NCBI GenBank assembly: GCA_031274565.1
Contig: JAISPY010000203.1
Coordinates: 1 to 6,600, forward strand
Length of the DNA stretch: 6,600 nt
Direction of reading: 5' to 3'
Source of the DNA: Treponema sp.
Lineage (GTDB): Bacteria; Spirochaetota; Spirochaetia; Treponematales; Breznakiellaceae
Shown here: positions 1 through 6,511 of the stretch, piece after piece
Numbering within the stretch: the first letter of the stretch is position 1
Layout of the letters: the number at the start of each line of letters is the position of its first letter
Translations under genes and position numbers: made by a program
Notes under the pieces: generated by a model
What the model saw: only the letters and a program-made list of their open reading frames with translations
Database searches by the model: none
Told to the model about the DNA's origin: nothing

Positions 1-170
1 TTCGGTAAAACCGACAGGTTTGTATAGAACTGAAAAGTTTAAGGCGGTGTAGAAACCGTTCTGCTTGTCTTCCGCTAAGCCGGGACCGGAACCGCTTGGT
101 ATTTTTTGATCATTTTCCGCAAATCCAATAGTATAGAGGTGGTTAGATTACCGGAGAGAATAAGGGATGG
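1..170 (-). pseudogene. Frameshifted fragment of a second outer-membrane barrel gene
   Basis: Aligned by eye, this stretch matches 6341-6511, the N-terminal part of the barrel gene, with about 6 substitutions and one missing base. Read on the minus strand it gives the same protein segment, including GFYTALNFSVLYKP, with changes S to G, V to P and L to I. The missing base near position 140 shifts the frame, and the original frame then meets a stop at 148-150. In the shifted frame, a stop (171-173) lies just upstream of the conserved PSLILSGNL. The rest of the gene would lie beyond the left edge of the window. It could be a decayed paralogue, the live start of the next gene in a tandem array seen through sequencing errors, or an assembly echo of the right-hand gene. 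Homology is clear; pseudogene status is uncertain because this is a sequence end. Confidence 0.6.
1..170. repeat. Left copy of a ~170-bp direct repeat (partner 6341-6511)
   Basis: This is the same-orientation copy of 6341-6511, offset by 6340 bases. Mismatches seen by eye are at 12, 22, 83, 84, 102 and 141, with one base missing near 140. Similarity stops sharply at 170, where the partner runs into G-rich sequence. Because the copy begins at base 1, the repeat may be longer outside the window. Confidence 0.9.
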
Positions 171-327
171 TTACCATAATCACCTATAGGTTTACTAGGA
201 TATAAATCGCTCTGAGTTTTAGGACGGTCCACCCCCTGCTCCGTCAGGTGCAGTCCGGTTTTATCTTCCTCGGTCTATACGCTTATCACCGCAGTCAGGA
301 ATAAAGCCGCCATACGAATTTAAGGTT

Positions 328-357
328 GCTTTCCCAAAACTGAAGTTTTGGGAAAGC
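328..357. repeat. Perfect 13-bp inverted repeat with 4-base loop
   Basis: The arms at 328-340 (GCTTTCCCAAAAC) and 345-357 are exact reverse complements around a TGAA loop. Neither strand has a T-run after the hairpin, so it is not a standard intrinsic terminator. It lies about 150 bases past the operon terminator and about 15 bases before the possible ATG at 313 on the minus strand. It could act as an mRNA structure, a back-up transcription stop or a processing site. Confidence 0.75.
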
Positions 358-417
358 CTCTACCGTTATTCTTATTTTCGGGACGCGGCTTACCAGCGTA
401 CCTCGTAGCGCAGGGGG

Positions 418-494
418 GGGTATCCAGAACCGGGTGATAAAACTCCGGCTCTTCCCGCCGGGAACCACCAGGGATTCGTCGATTCGGGATACCC
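418..494. repeat. Imperfect 15-bp inverted repeat flanking a G+C-rich core
   Basis: Bases 418-432 and the reverse complement of 480-494 match at 13 of 15 positions, with an exact 8-base core GGGTATCC / GGATACCC. The 47-base interior contains a smaller near-palindrome around TTCCCGCCGGGAA. No transposase or target-site duplication is seen, so it is only a possible structured spacer or very small element remnant. It may be chance. Confidence 0.35.
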
Positions 495-502
495 TGTTGT
501 AC

Positions 503-534
503 AAAAAACCGCCCCCTTGTGCAAGGGGGGCGGT
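503..534 (-). terminator. Intrinsic (Rho-independent) terminator of the operon
   Basis: On the minus strand, a few bases after the stop codon of the modular lipoprotein gene, there is a G+C-rich hairpin of about 12 bp with one bulged base (arms 508-519 and 522-534 on the plus strand). It is followed at once by six Ts (AAAAAA at 503-508 on the plus strand). This is the classic form. The plus-strand side has no comparable T-run, so the terminator works in one direction and marks the 3' end of the three-gene transcript. Confidence 0.92.
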
Positions 535-541
535 ATTCGGT

Positions 542-2521
542 TTATTTTGTGATCTTAATACTGTAGATTCGTATAGAGTTGTTAGCGCTCAGGATAATAT
601 CCTGTCCGTTTGCGTCAAATTGCTTTGACCAGGTTATAAGGGTAGTACCATCGGTGAAATCCGCACTCGTATCTGTGCTGCCACCGATGGAAACAGTGGG
701 TCTTTTGTCGATCTGACCACCACCGGTTCCGCTGTATTTCAATTCGAGGGTGCAGGAACCTGTAACACCGGTAATTTTCGCGAAATTTTCAGTACCTCCC
801 ATTTGCAAGCAGCCTGTAATTCCTCCGGATGCTTGAGTAGGCCGAATTGCATGAGCCGTGCCGCTAGTGCGTGGCAACAATGTCAGTCCATCACCCCAAA
901 TTGTTTCGATAGTTATTTCATAATGACCGGAACTATTTGTTGATAACCTGGCTGCAGCCGCTGTGGTGGCGTTAAAGAGCCATGTTACCGTACTCGCCGG
1001 CGCATTTACCGTAACGGTACATTCGTTAGACTCCGCCGTGTGGGTGCTTGAGGGATTTGCCGGGTCTTGGGTAGTCACCTTGACCTTGGCTTTGAAGGAA
1101 CCAACGGCCGTGCCGTTGAGGGTAACCGTTTGCGCTGTGCCACCTGAGGCTATTTCTCCGTAATCGCCACCTTCGGTGATGATCCATTCATAGACCGGGT
1201 TGGTAGCGTCTTGAGGGGTAAGGCCTGCCGAAAGCTGGACGGTTCCTCCCACTGTCGTTGCCGTGTCGCTGTCAATGCTTACCCCTGTTATGGGCGTGTA
1301 GCCTCCGATTGTGATCGTTTTTGGTTGCGTTACGGTTTTAGGCGTTACCGTCAAGTCATAGGGGTTGCTGGTGGTAATTGTTACCTGGAGGGTAACGGAG
1401 CCGGGATCCAGCGCCTTAAGTTCTACCGACTTGCCGCCGTCAACGCGGCGTGTAATTTCCGCATATTCACCGCCACTTGTTATCTCCCATTCATAGCTTG
1501 GGTTAGTGAGATTCTGGGTAATACTGGTGGTGTAAGTCTCTGTCTCCCCTTTGATAAAGGAATCCGCGCCGGTAATGGTAAAGCTATCGGGAACCGGAGT
1601 ATAGGGGTAGGTTGCCCCTGGGGTAATTATGACATCGTAAATTCGGATGGCGGCGGATGCCTCAATATAGACAAAGGGAACAATATCGTCCCCGGCGTAG
1701 GGCCAGCTTACGGTTCTGCAGCCAGCCGCATTAGTACCCGCAGCGGGATCGCCCTGATAACGGATCCCCTCTTTGTCGCCGAAGCGTATATCCGCCCAAC
1801 GGGCATCCGCGCCATTACTTTGATAATTTACCGTAACCGTAAAAGGTCCCTGGATGGCGGCGATTTTCAAAATTCTACCCATTCCACCGGTACGTAAAGA
1901 CTTTGTACTAAAACCTTCGGCTCCGCTTGTGTCGTTATTGAAGGTTATACTACCCCTTGAACCGCTGGTCGGCGTGAGGCCGTATTGATAGGGGTCATCG
2001 GGGTCTATCTCATATAGTCCCGGTCCGGCGGGAGAAGAGTTGTAAGTGCCGCTGCCGGTTCCCCCTAGAATAGTCATGCCCTGGCTATAATCGGTATCTC
2101 CGCTTGTGGTAACACTGCTAGCAAAATCCCAACTTCGGGAGGAACCGTAGTCGGGATAGACCGAAACCGGACAAAGCGCGTAAATGCTGGGATCATCTAC
2201 CGCATAGACCTTTATCACCGCGGATAATACCTCAGTGGTGGTGGAGCCTGCTGTTATATGGCCGTTCTGGTCAACCGCCGCGGCATCCGGATCGCTGCTT
2301 TCCCATACTACCCCGTTCTTATTGGCAAAGCCCGGGTTTTTGGTCAGCGTCAGGTCTAATTCGTTTTCCGATATGGTAGCCAGTTCATTGTGGCTCAGGG
2401 TGAGCTTTGTCAGTCCTATCTCAAGGTCGTCCAGCGCGCCCGGCTCAAGGGGGCCATCCACGCAGTTTGCGGCAATCAAAGCTGCCGCAATCAGGACGAG
2501 AAAGGGTCTTGTCTTTTTCAT
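542..2521 (-). CDS. Modular surface lipoprotein with Ig-like domains and a duplicated, possibly carbohydrate-binding module
   Basis: This 659-residue protein has a signal peptide ending in a spirochaete-type lipobox (IAANC, lipidated Cys20), so it is probably anchored in a membrane and may face outward. Residues about 37-122 look like a bacterial Ig-like domain of the Big_2 type (VVWESSDPDAAAVDQNG). Residues 129-301 form a beta-rich module ending in IRIYDVIIT. Residues 314-404 and 412-506 are two related Ig-like repeats (NPSYEWEITSGGEYAEI versus NPVYEWIITEGGDYGEI). Residues 510-659 are a second copy of the first module, ending in IRIYSIKIT. No catalytic motif is seen. It is the last gene of the operon, 9 bases after the pectate lyase gene, with a strong ribosome site, so the two are probably translationally coupled. 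A polysaccharide-binding or scaffold role beside the lyase is inferred; an adhesin is the main alternative. Confidence 0.85.
   Translation of the reverse strand: MKKTRPFLVLIAAALIAANCVDGPLEPGALDDLEIGLTKLTLSHNELATISENELDLTLTKNPGFANKNGVVWESSDPDAAAVDQNGHITAGSTTTEVLSAVIKVYAVDDPSIYALCPVSVYPDYGSSRSWDFASSVTTSGDTDYSQGMTILGGTGSGTYNSSPAGPGLYEIDPDDPYQYGLTPTSGSRGSITFNNDTSGAEGFSTKSLRTGGMGRILKIAAIQGPFTVTVNYQSNGADARWADIRFGDKEGIRYQGDPAAGTNAAGCRTVSWPYAGDDIVPFVYIEASAAIRIYDVIITPGATYPYTPVPDSFTITGADSFIKGETETYTTSITQNLTNPSYEWEITSGGEYAEITRRVDGGKSVELKALDPGSVTLQVTITTSNPYDLTVTPKTVTQPKTITIGGYTPITGVSIDSDTATTVGGTVQLSAGLTPQDATNPVYEWIITEGGDYGEIASGGTAQTVTLNGTAVGSFKAKVKVTTQDPANPSSTHTAESNECTVTVNAPASTVTWLFNATTAAAARLSTNSSGHYEITIETIWGDGLTLLPRTSGTAHAIRPTQASGGITGCLQMGGTENFAKITGVTGSCTLELKYSGTGGGQIDKRPTVSIGGSTDTSADFTDGTTLITWSKQFDANGQDIILSANNSIRIYSIKITK
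1004..1582 (-). repeat. Tandem pair of Ig-like domain repeats inside the modular lipoprotein gene
   Basis: The segments coding for residues 314-404 and 412-506 are diverged copies about 305 bases apart. The resemblance is also visible in DNA: near 1151-1205 and 1456-1510 both contain CCATTCATAG followed by a GGGTT stretch. Both proteins share NP-x-YEW-x-IT-x-GG-x-Y-x-EI. This points to an older in-frame duplication of about 100 codons that has since diverged. Confidence 0.7.
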
Positions 2522-2526
2522 ACCTG

Positions 2527-2531
2527 CCTCC
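2527..2531 (-). promoter_or_regulatory. Ribosome binding site GGAGG overlapping the upstream stop codon
   Basis: On the minus strand, GGAGG lies 5 bases before the ATG of the modular lipoprotein gene and supports that start. Its first base is the last base of the TAG stop of the pectate lyase gene, giving TAGGAGG. Ribosomes that finish the lyase would end on this site, which favours coupled translation. Confidence 0.9.
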
Positions 2532-5086
2532 TAGTTTTGGTAGAGTTCCTGGGCGCCGTTGCTGGTGGGCTTGAGTACCGGGTTGTTATTGCCGTCTTTC
2601 AGAATGAATTTGCCGAAAACGTCCCGCCTGATAAAGCCCGCCTTAAAACCCTCTTGGGAGTTTGCGTCGTTAAGGGCGTCCACATCGAAATAGCCTTCGG
2701 GATCGGAACCCAAAAGGGCCTCCCAATCAACATTGGAACCTACATAGCTGCCGGCGGCGCCGGAACTCACAGAATCAATCACCTTACCGGTAGGATCGGA
2801 CTTGTCGCCGCTGTATATATTTATGGTGCCGCCGCCGGTCTTATATGCGGTGCAGTTATAGACCATCAGGGCGGGGTTAGAATTACTCGTGATATTGGCG
2901 CTCTTTTCCATAAAAGAAAGGCTCTCCCTAATCTCGTGGAGCACCGGAATCCCTTCGCCTCCCATTTTAAAGCCGTTGCCGTCCCCGGAGATAAATCCTG
3001 CCATTGTGGCCCCGTTCATATAGGAAATACAATGATCGAGCTTTACCGCTCCGATGGCGCCGGTTTCTTTCTTGCTGAACAGATCCCACCCGTCGTCGCA
3101 GTTATGGTGGGCAACGCACCAGCTAAACACGTTGTCATCCCCGACCGTTAGTTTTGCGGCAAAACCATCGGCATCCGCGGTGGCTGCGTCCTTGTTGTCA
3201 TAGGATTCGCAGTATTCGATTGTGTTACCCGAGGGCCATAGGCGCTTTGCCTCCGCATTCTGACCGCTTATCTGCAGGCCCGTATCGCCGTTGCTGTAGG
3301 TTTTTACATAAGAAACCACATTGTTCTTTCCCATTACCGTAAGACCCTTCACCTTGTCGGGGGTATTGCGGACATGGATGCCGTCGATCTTCCAGTAATT
3401 CCCCGCAAGGATGAAGCCTTTGGAGTCACGGTTCTTCCCAAAGTCGATGATCGCTTTGTTCCGGTGTTCCGCTTCCAGGGTTTTTACTGAGCCGTATTTT
3501 CCGTTGTTGTAACGAGGTATGTTCACCGACACGGGACTATAGATCCCGTCCTGCATGACGATCTTCTGACCGGGGAACACATATTTTAACGCCGTCTCCA
3601 GATCGAGGGGGCTTCCCGGAGCGCCGGAATTCCTTTGCCTCCCGCTTGGGGAAACATAGATGTCCCCGGTCCCGCCCTGGATGGCTTGTTTCGTAACCGT
3701 AAAGGTTTTCCGTATGGGAGCGATAGAATCAATGCCGTAGCCCTCTCCCAGGACGGACTGAGTCACATTGGGATAGAACATAATGGTGAATACATTTTCT
3801 CCCTCAATATGGGGGTAGGTTGGAACCGTAAAAAGGTTGAAGGGGACCGCGGAACCGTTGGTTGGTTCCGACATCCATTCTCCGGTGATGCTCTGCCCGG
3901 GGATTTCCCTTCCGTTCATGGTAACGGCAAGCCCTCCCGCTACATTTGACTTTACGTAGAGGTAATCCGTTCCGCCCCAGATTTCGGGAGAAAGAAGCTC
4001 CAGAGAGGGGGTGTAGAGTATGGGTTTAGGTTCCACATAGGGTGCACAGTCCTCCGTATTGGCTTCAAAGTACTCGATGTTGGTGACGTTTACGCATGCG
4101 TCCCTGGCGGCAAAGAAGCCCACGTAATATTTGTTCTTGTTTACGCCGTCAAGAATATCGTAAAGGGGAACCGAATAAGTTACGGCGCCTCCCTTGTCGG
4201 GGGGAGGCTCTATGATGGCTTTAAAATCGTTGTTGGTCTTTTCCAGGGTGAGCCGGTAAACACTACCCCAGGACGGAAAATCGGGCCGCGCTCCAAGGGC
4301 GTCATACATGCTATAATCCGGCAGTTCCTTCGGGGTATAGTCGAATTTTGTACGGGAGCTATCCATGTAGAGGGTGGTCAGGGGGTTCCCTGTTTCATCG
4401 TACTCATTTTCCACACCGGCTTTGGTACCCTGCCGCCAATAGACCCTGACTCCCCGTTTGACCCCGCCGACCATGATCATGTTGCTGTCTCCGCCGGTGG
4501 ACCCGGCGCGGAAATCTGTCTTGCCGTTAATCTCCTGACCCAGGCTCGGATATTTGGCTCTGATAGCCGCCATATTCGTTCCCGGATACTGGGGGACAAA
4601 ATCCCGGACCATGAGGCCCCATCCTTCCTGTCCGTTCGAGGTTACGGTCGGATCACCAGCGCCACCATCACCTCTTGCTCCGGCGCCGAAACCTTTCACT
4701 GTAAATTCGGCGCTGATCTTGAAGTTCTTGCTCGTATCCACTTCCCGGAACAGAAAGGTGATACCGTCTTCCGAACCGGCTATCTTCCCTCCGTTGGATG
4801 TGGCCTGAAGGTTTATGTACCCTTCCGGAACGTCGAAATCAAAAGAATTGCCCCCATTGGGTGTAAACGACCCGGTATAGGGACCTACGGCTATCCTGTT
4901 TCCCCCACCGGTACTGGTACCGAACACCAGGGGATTAAGGCTGCCAAGAAATTCCTCCTGCCCCACCTTGACATAAGCGTCAAAATTGATGGATCTATTG
5001 CTCTTGCTGAGTTCTAAATCCCCTATATCCAGGGTACAGGCGGCTACGAGAAAGGCCGCCAGAGACCATACCAAAAATTTTTTCAT
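2531..5086 (-). CDS. Lipoprotein pectate lyase, polysaccharide lyase family 9
   Basis: This 851-residue enzyme is predicted to cut polygalacturonate by calcium-dependent beta-elimination. The signal peptide ends in LVAAC (lipidated Cys17). Residues about 85-342 look like a concanavalin-type sugar-binding fold (DGITFLFREVD, GQEGWGLMVRD, YYVGFFAARD). Residues about 350-465 form a small beta-sandwich linker. The right-handed beta-helix lyase spans about 475-770 and opens with DIYVSPSGRQRNSGAPGSPL. By recalled comparison with Dickeya Pel9A (calcium ligands D209, D233, D234, D237; base K273), the matching residues are D640 (DADGFAAK), D664, D665 and D668 (DDGWD), and K707 (GNGFKMGG). All are present, so it should be active. 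PL9 enzymes are often shorter; the extra length is the N-terminal binding region. It is the middle gene of the operon. The family is confident; the exact substrate (pectate or rhamnogalacturonan) is less so. Confidence 0.93.
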   Translation of the reverse strand: MKKFLVWSLAAFLVAACTLDIGDLELSKSNRSINFDAYVKVGQEEFLGSLNPLVFGTSTGGGNRIAVGPYTGSFTPNGGNSFDFDVPEGYINLQATSNGGKIAGSEDGITFLFREVDTSKNFKISAEFTVKGFGAGARGDGGAGDPTVTSNGQEGWGLMVRDFVPQYPGTNMAAIRAKYPSLGQEINGKTDFRAGSTGGDSNMIMVGGVKRGVRVYWRQGTKAGVENEYDETGNPLTTLYMDSSRTKFDYTPKELPDYSMYDALGARPDFPSWGSVYRLTLEKTNNDFKAIIEPPPDKGGAVTYSVPLYDILDGVNKNKYYVGFFAARDACVNVTNIEYFEANTEDCAPYVEPKPILYTPSLELLSPEIWGGTDYLYVKSNVAGGLAVTMNGREIPGQSITGEWMSEPTNGSAVPFNLFTVPTYPHIEGENVFTIMFYPNVTQSVLGEGYGIDSIAPIRKTFTVTKQAIQGGTGDIYVSPSGRQRNSGAPGSPLDLETALKYVFPGQKIVMQDGIYSPVSVNIPRYNNGKYGSVKTLEAEHRNKAIIDFGKNRDSKGFILAGNYWKIDGIHVRNTPDKVKGLTVMGKNNVVSYVKTYSNGDTGLQISGQNAEAKRLWPSGNTIEYCESYDNKDAATADADGFAAKLTVGDDNVFSWCVAHHNCDDGWDLFSKKETGAIGAVKLDHCISYMNGATMAGFISGDGNGFKMGGEGIPVLHEIRESLSFMEKSANITSNSNPALMVYNCTAYKTGGGTINIYSGDKSDPTGKVIDSVSSGAAGSYVGSNVDWEALLGSDPEGYFDVDALNDANSQEGFKAGFIRRDVFGKFILKDGNNNPVLKPTSNGAQELYQN

Positions 5087-5093
5087 CTTCCCG

Positions 5094-5098
5094 CCTCC
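5094..5098 (-). promoter_or_regulatory. Ribosome binding site of the pectate lyase gene
   Basis: GGAGG on the minus strand lies 7 bases before the ATG at 5086 and supports that start, which also gives a complete signal peptide. The site falls at the end of a set of three 12-base repeats. Confidence 0.88.
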
Positions 5099-5130
5099 GT
5101 TAATTAGGCTGTTAGTTACTCCGTTAGTTA
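5095..5130 (-). repeat. Three imperfect 12-base tandem repeats before the pectate lyase start
   Basis: In transcription order the units are TAACTAACGGAG (5119-5130), TAACTAACAGCC (5107-5118) and TAATTAACGGAG (5095-5106). The third supplies most of the lyase ribosome site and the first carries a decoy GGAG. The TAACTAA cores place stop codons in more than one frame just after the barrel gene ends. The units fill most of the 60-base spacer between the two genes. Confidence 0.8.
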
Positions 5131-5146
5131 TATTGCCAGGACCGGA

Positions 5147-6511
5147 TTACCAGGCCGTAACAAATTTTATAAACATGCCGCCCCGTTCCAGGAGACCGTC
5201 AGCGGCTTTTGACCCGCTTTGGCGGTACTTGTACTGACCGTCCTTGAGGGCTTCGATGGCATAATTCATGGCAAGTCCCTTGTTGTTGTTATATCCCAGG
5301 ACGAATTTGCTCTTGTTGAACTGAAGGCCCCCAAAGATCTCCCAGCCCAGATTTTCCTCGATTGTAAAGACATGGGTAAAATTATCTTTGCTGGAATCAA
5401 TACCATCCTTGGTTTTCCATTCCTGCTCCCCCAGAATACCGGCCATAAAACCACCGCCAAGGAAATAGCGTTCCAAAAACACAACGCGGCAGTCCAGCGA
5501 CAAGGAAGGCACATTCAGGGTTTCCCGGTAAATATGGGCTATCTGGGACCAGGCAAAGCCAACGTTGAGGCCGCCTTTAAGACCCAGGCCCGGCAGATCT
5601 ACTTTGGCGCCCGTCCCCGCGCCTATCCGCAGGGCGCCCCTAAAGCCCGTCGTATCCCCTTCGTATGGGGTAAGGCCGGTGGAGCTCTTTTCCAAAGCCA
5701 TAGAAGCCAGGGTATCAATATTTTTTTCGTGGAGCGCGAACCCTGCTCCCACAGGTATGGTAAGGAAATCCAGAATTTTGAGGTCCGCTCCAAGGTCGGC
5801 GCCAAAATTTTGCCCCGAATAGATATGCTCCGCATTCATGGCATAGACCAATTCGGCGGAAAGCGGCCCCAGGGGGATGATGTCCAGCTTGTTGAGCTTA
5901 AGCGCAAGGTGCAAGGGGAAGGCATAGGCATCCAATACCGGATCACCCTTTGAAGCCACACTGCCGTCGGTATCGTACAGTTCGTTTATCTCTTCCCCGA
6001 ATTGATGATTGGTAGTGGCGGTAAAGGATAGAGAATCCGCTATAGGGAGAGGAGCGGAAATTTCAACCTGGGCCGCGTAGGTATTCTTGGTCCGCAGTTT
6101 TGAAAGCACCGATTCAGTGCCGTATTGGGAAACGGTCTGGAAATTCGACGGCCCGGTATTAAATTTTCCTGCCTTGATATATACGTCCAGGGGCAGATCG
6201 AACTGCAGGCCTTTAAAGATATCAATTCTGCCATAGACGGAATCCAGGGTAAAGCCAAAAGAATCAGCTCCCGCCGCTTCCATCTGCAAGGGTATATAGG
6301 GCGAACCGGGCCTGGTCCTGACCAGCAGCGTAAAATTGAGTTCGGTAAAACTGACAGGTTTATATAGAACTGAAAAGTTTAAGGCGGTGTAGAAACCGTT
6401 CTGCTTGTCTTCCGCTAAGCCGACACCGGAACCGCTTGGTAATTTTTGATCATTTTCCGCAAATCCAATAGTATAGAGGGTAGTTAGATTACCGGAGAGA
6501 ATAAGGGATGG
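5147..6511 (-). CDS. Outer-membrane beta-barrel protein (porin-like), 5' end missing
   Basis: At least 454 residues are readable. The frame stays open past the internal TTG at 6289 and ATG at 6283, and the added upstream segment (PSLILSGNLTTLYTIGFAEN, then GFYTALNFSVLYKP) continues the same barrel-like pattern, so those internal starts are rejected. The true start and signal peptide are lost where the sequence turns into a G-run at 6512, although the frame has no stop up to 6600. Alternating hydrophobic, aromatic and glycine residues (VDLPGLGLKGGLNVGFAW, LGGGFMAGILG) and the terminal FIKFVTAW, ending in an aromatic residue, suggest an outer-membrane barrel. It leads the operon, 60 bases before the pectate lyase gene. 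It might import oligogalacturonides or anchor the lyase, but no family was firmly recognised; a general treponemal surface protein is equally possible. Confidence 0.8.
   Translation of the reverse strand, partial: PSLILSGNLTTLYTIGFAENDQKLPSGSGVGLAEDKQNGFYTALNFSVLYKPVSFTELNFTLLVRTRPGSPYIPLQMEAAGADSFGFTLDSVYGRIDIFKGLQFDLPLDVYIKAGKFNTGPSNFQTVSQYGTESVLSKLRTKNTYAAQVEISAPLPIADSLSFTATTNHQFGEEINELYDTDGSVASKGDPVLDAYAFPLHLALKLNKLDIIPLGPLSAELVYAMNAEHIYSGQNFGADLGADLKILDFLTIPVGAGFALHEKNIDTLASMALEKSSTGLTPYEGDTTGFRGALRIGAGTGAKVDLPGLGLKGGLNVGFAWSQIAHIYRETLNVPSLSLDCRVVFLERYFLGGGFMAGILGEQEWKTKDGIDSSKDNFTHVFTIEENLGWEIFGGLQFNKSKFVLGYNNNKGLAMNYAIEALKDGQYKYRQSGSKAADGLLERGGMFIKFVTAW
6341..6511. repeat. Right copy of the ~170-bp direct repeat (partner 1-170)
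   Basis: This copy lies inside the intact frame of the barrel gene and codes for its first readable 57 residues. It matches bases 1-170 in the same orientation with about 6 substitutions and one extra base. The match ends exactly where the G-run begins, so true sequence may stop at 6511. Confidence 0.9.

Larger units (their letters stand above)
171..502. other. Non-coding or degenerate region between terminator and barrel-gene fragment
   Basis: No convincing intact gene is present. The stretch holds a perfect hairpin (328-357), an imperfect inverted repeat (418-494) and a run of eight Gs (413-420). On the minus strand an ATG at 313 opens a 12-residue hydrophobic peptide, MAALFLTAVISV, which resembles a signal peptide but ends at TAG (275-277). 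The same frame is then open for about 50 codons, with TEEDKTGLHLTEQG near its start, up to a stop inside the left repeat. No ribosome binding site is visible before that ATG. This could be the ruined 5' end of the second barrel gene. A minus-strand open frame at 295-504 has no recognisable domain or ribosome site and reads through the inverted repeats, so it is not called as a gene. Confidence 0.5.

Noticed and set aside
295..504. Minus-strand open frame of 69 codons after the terminator
   Set aside because: No ribosome site, no domain, and it runs through inverted repeats and a G8 tract.
434..628. Plus-strand open frame of 64 codons
   Set aside because: It crosses the operon terminator and the 3' end of the lipoprotein gene on the opposite strand, with no coding features.
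1211..1897. Plus-strand open frame of 228 codons
   Set aside because: It lies fully antisense to the modular lipoprotein gene, has no domain, and reads as a codon-usage shadow of the gene on the other strand.
2390..3151. Plus-strand open frame of 253 codons
   Set aside because: It is antisense to the junction of the two lipoprotein genes, including the PL9 catalytic motifs, and shows no recognisable protein features.
5219..5953. Plus-strand open frame of 244 codons
   Set aside because: It is antisense to the barrel gene, with no ribosome site or domain; the minus-strand reading has clear membrane-barrel character.
5147..6289. Start of the barrel gene at the TTG at 6289
   Set aside because: The frame continues upstream without a stop and with barrel-like sequence that is also conserved in the left copy. 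A start at 6289 would remove the signal peptide and first strands.
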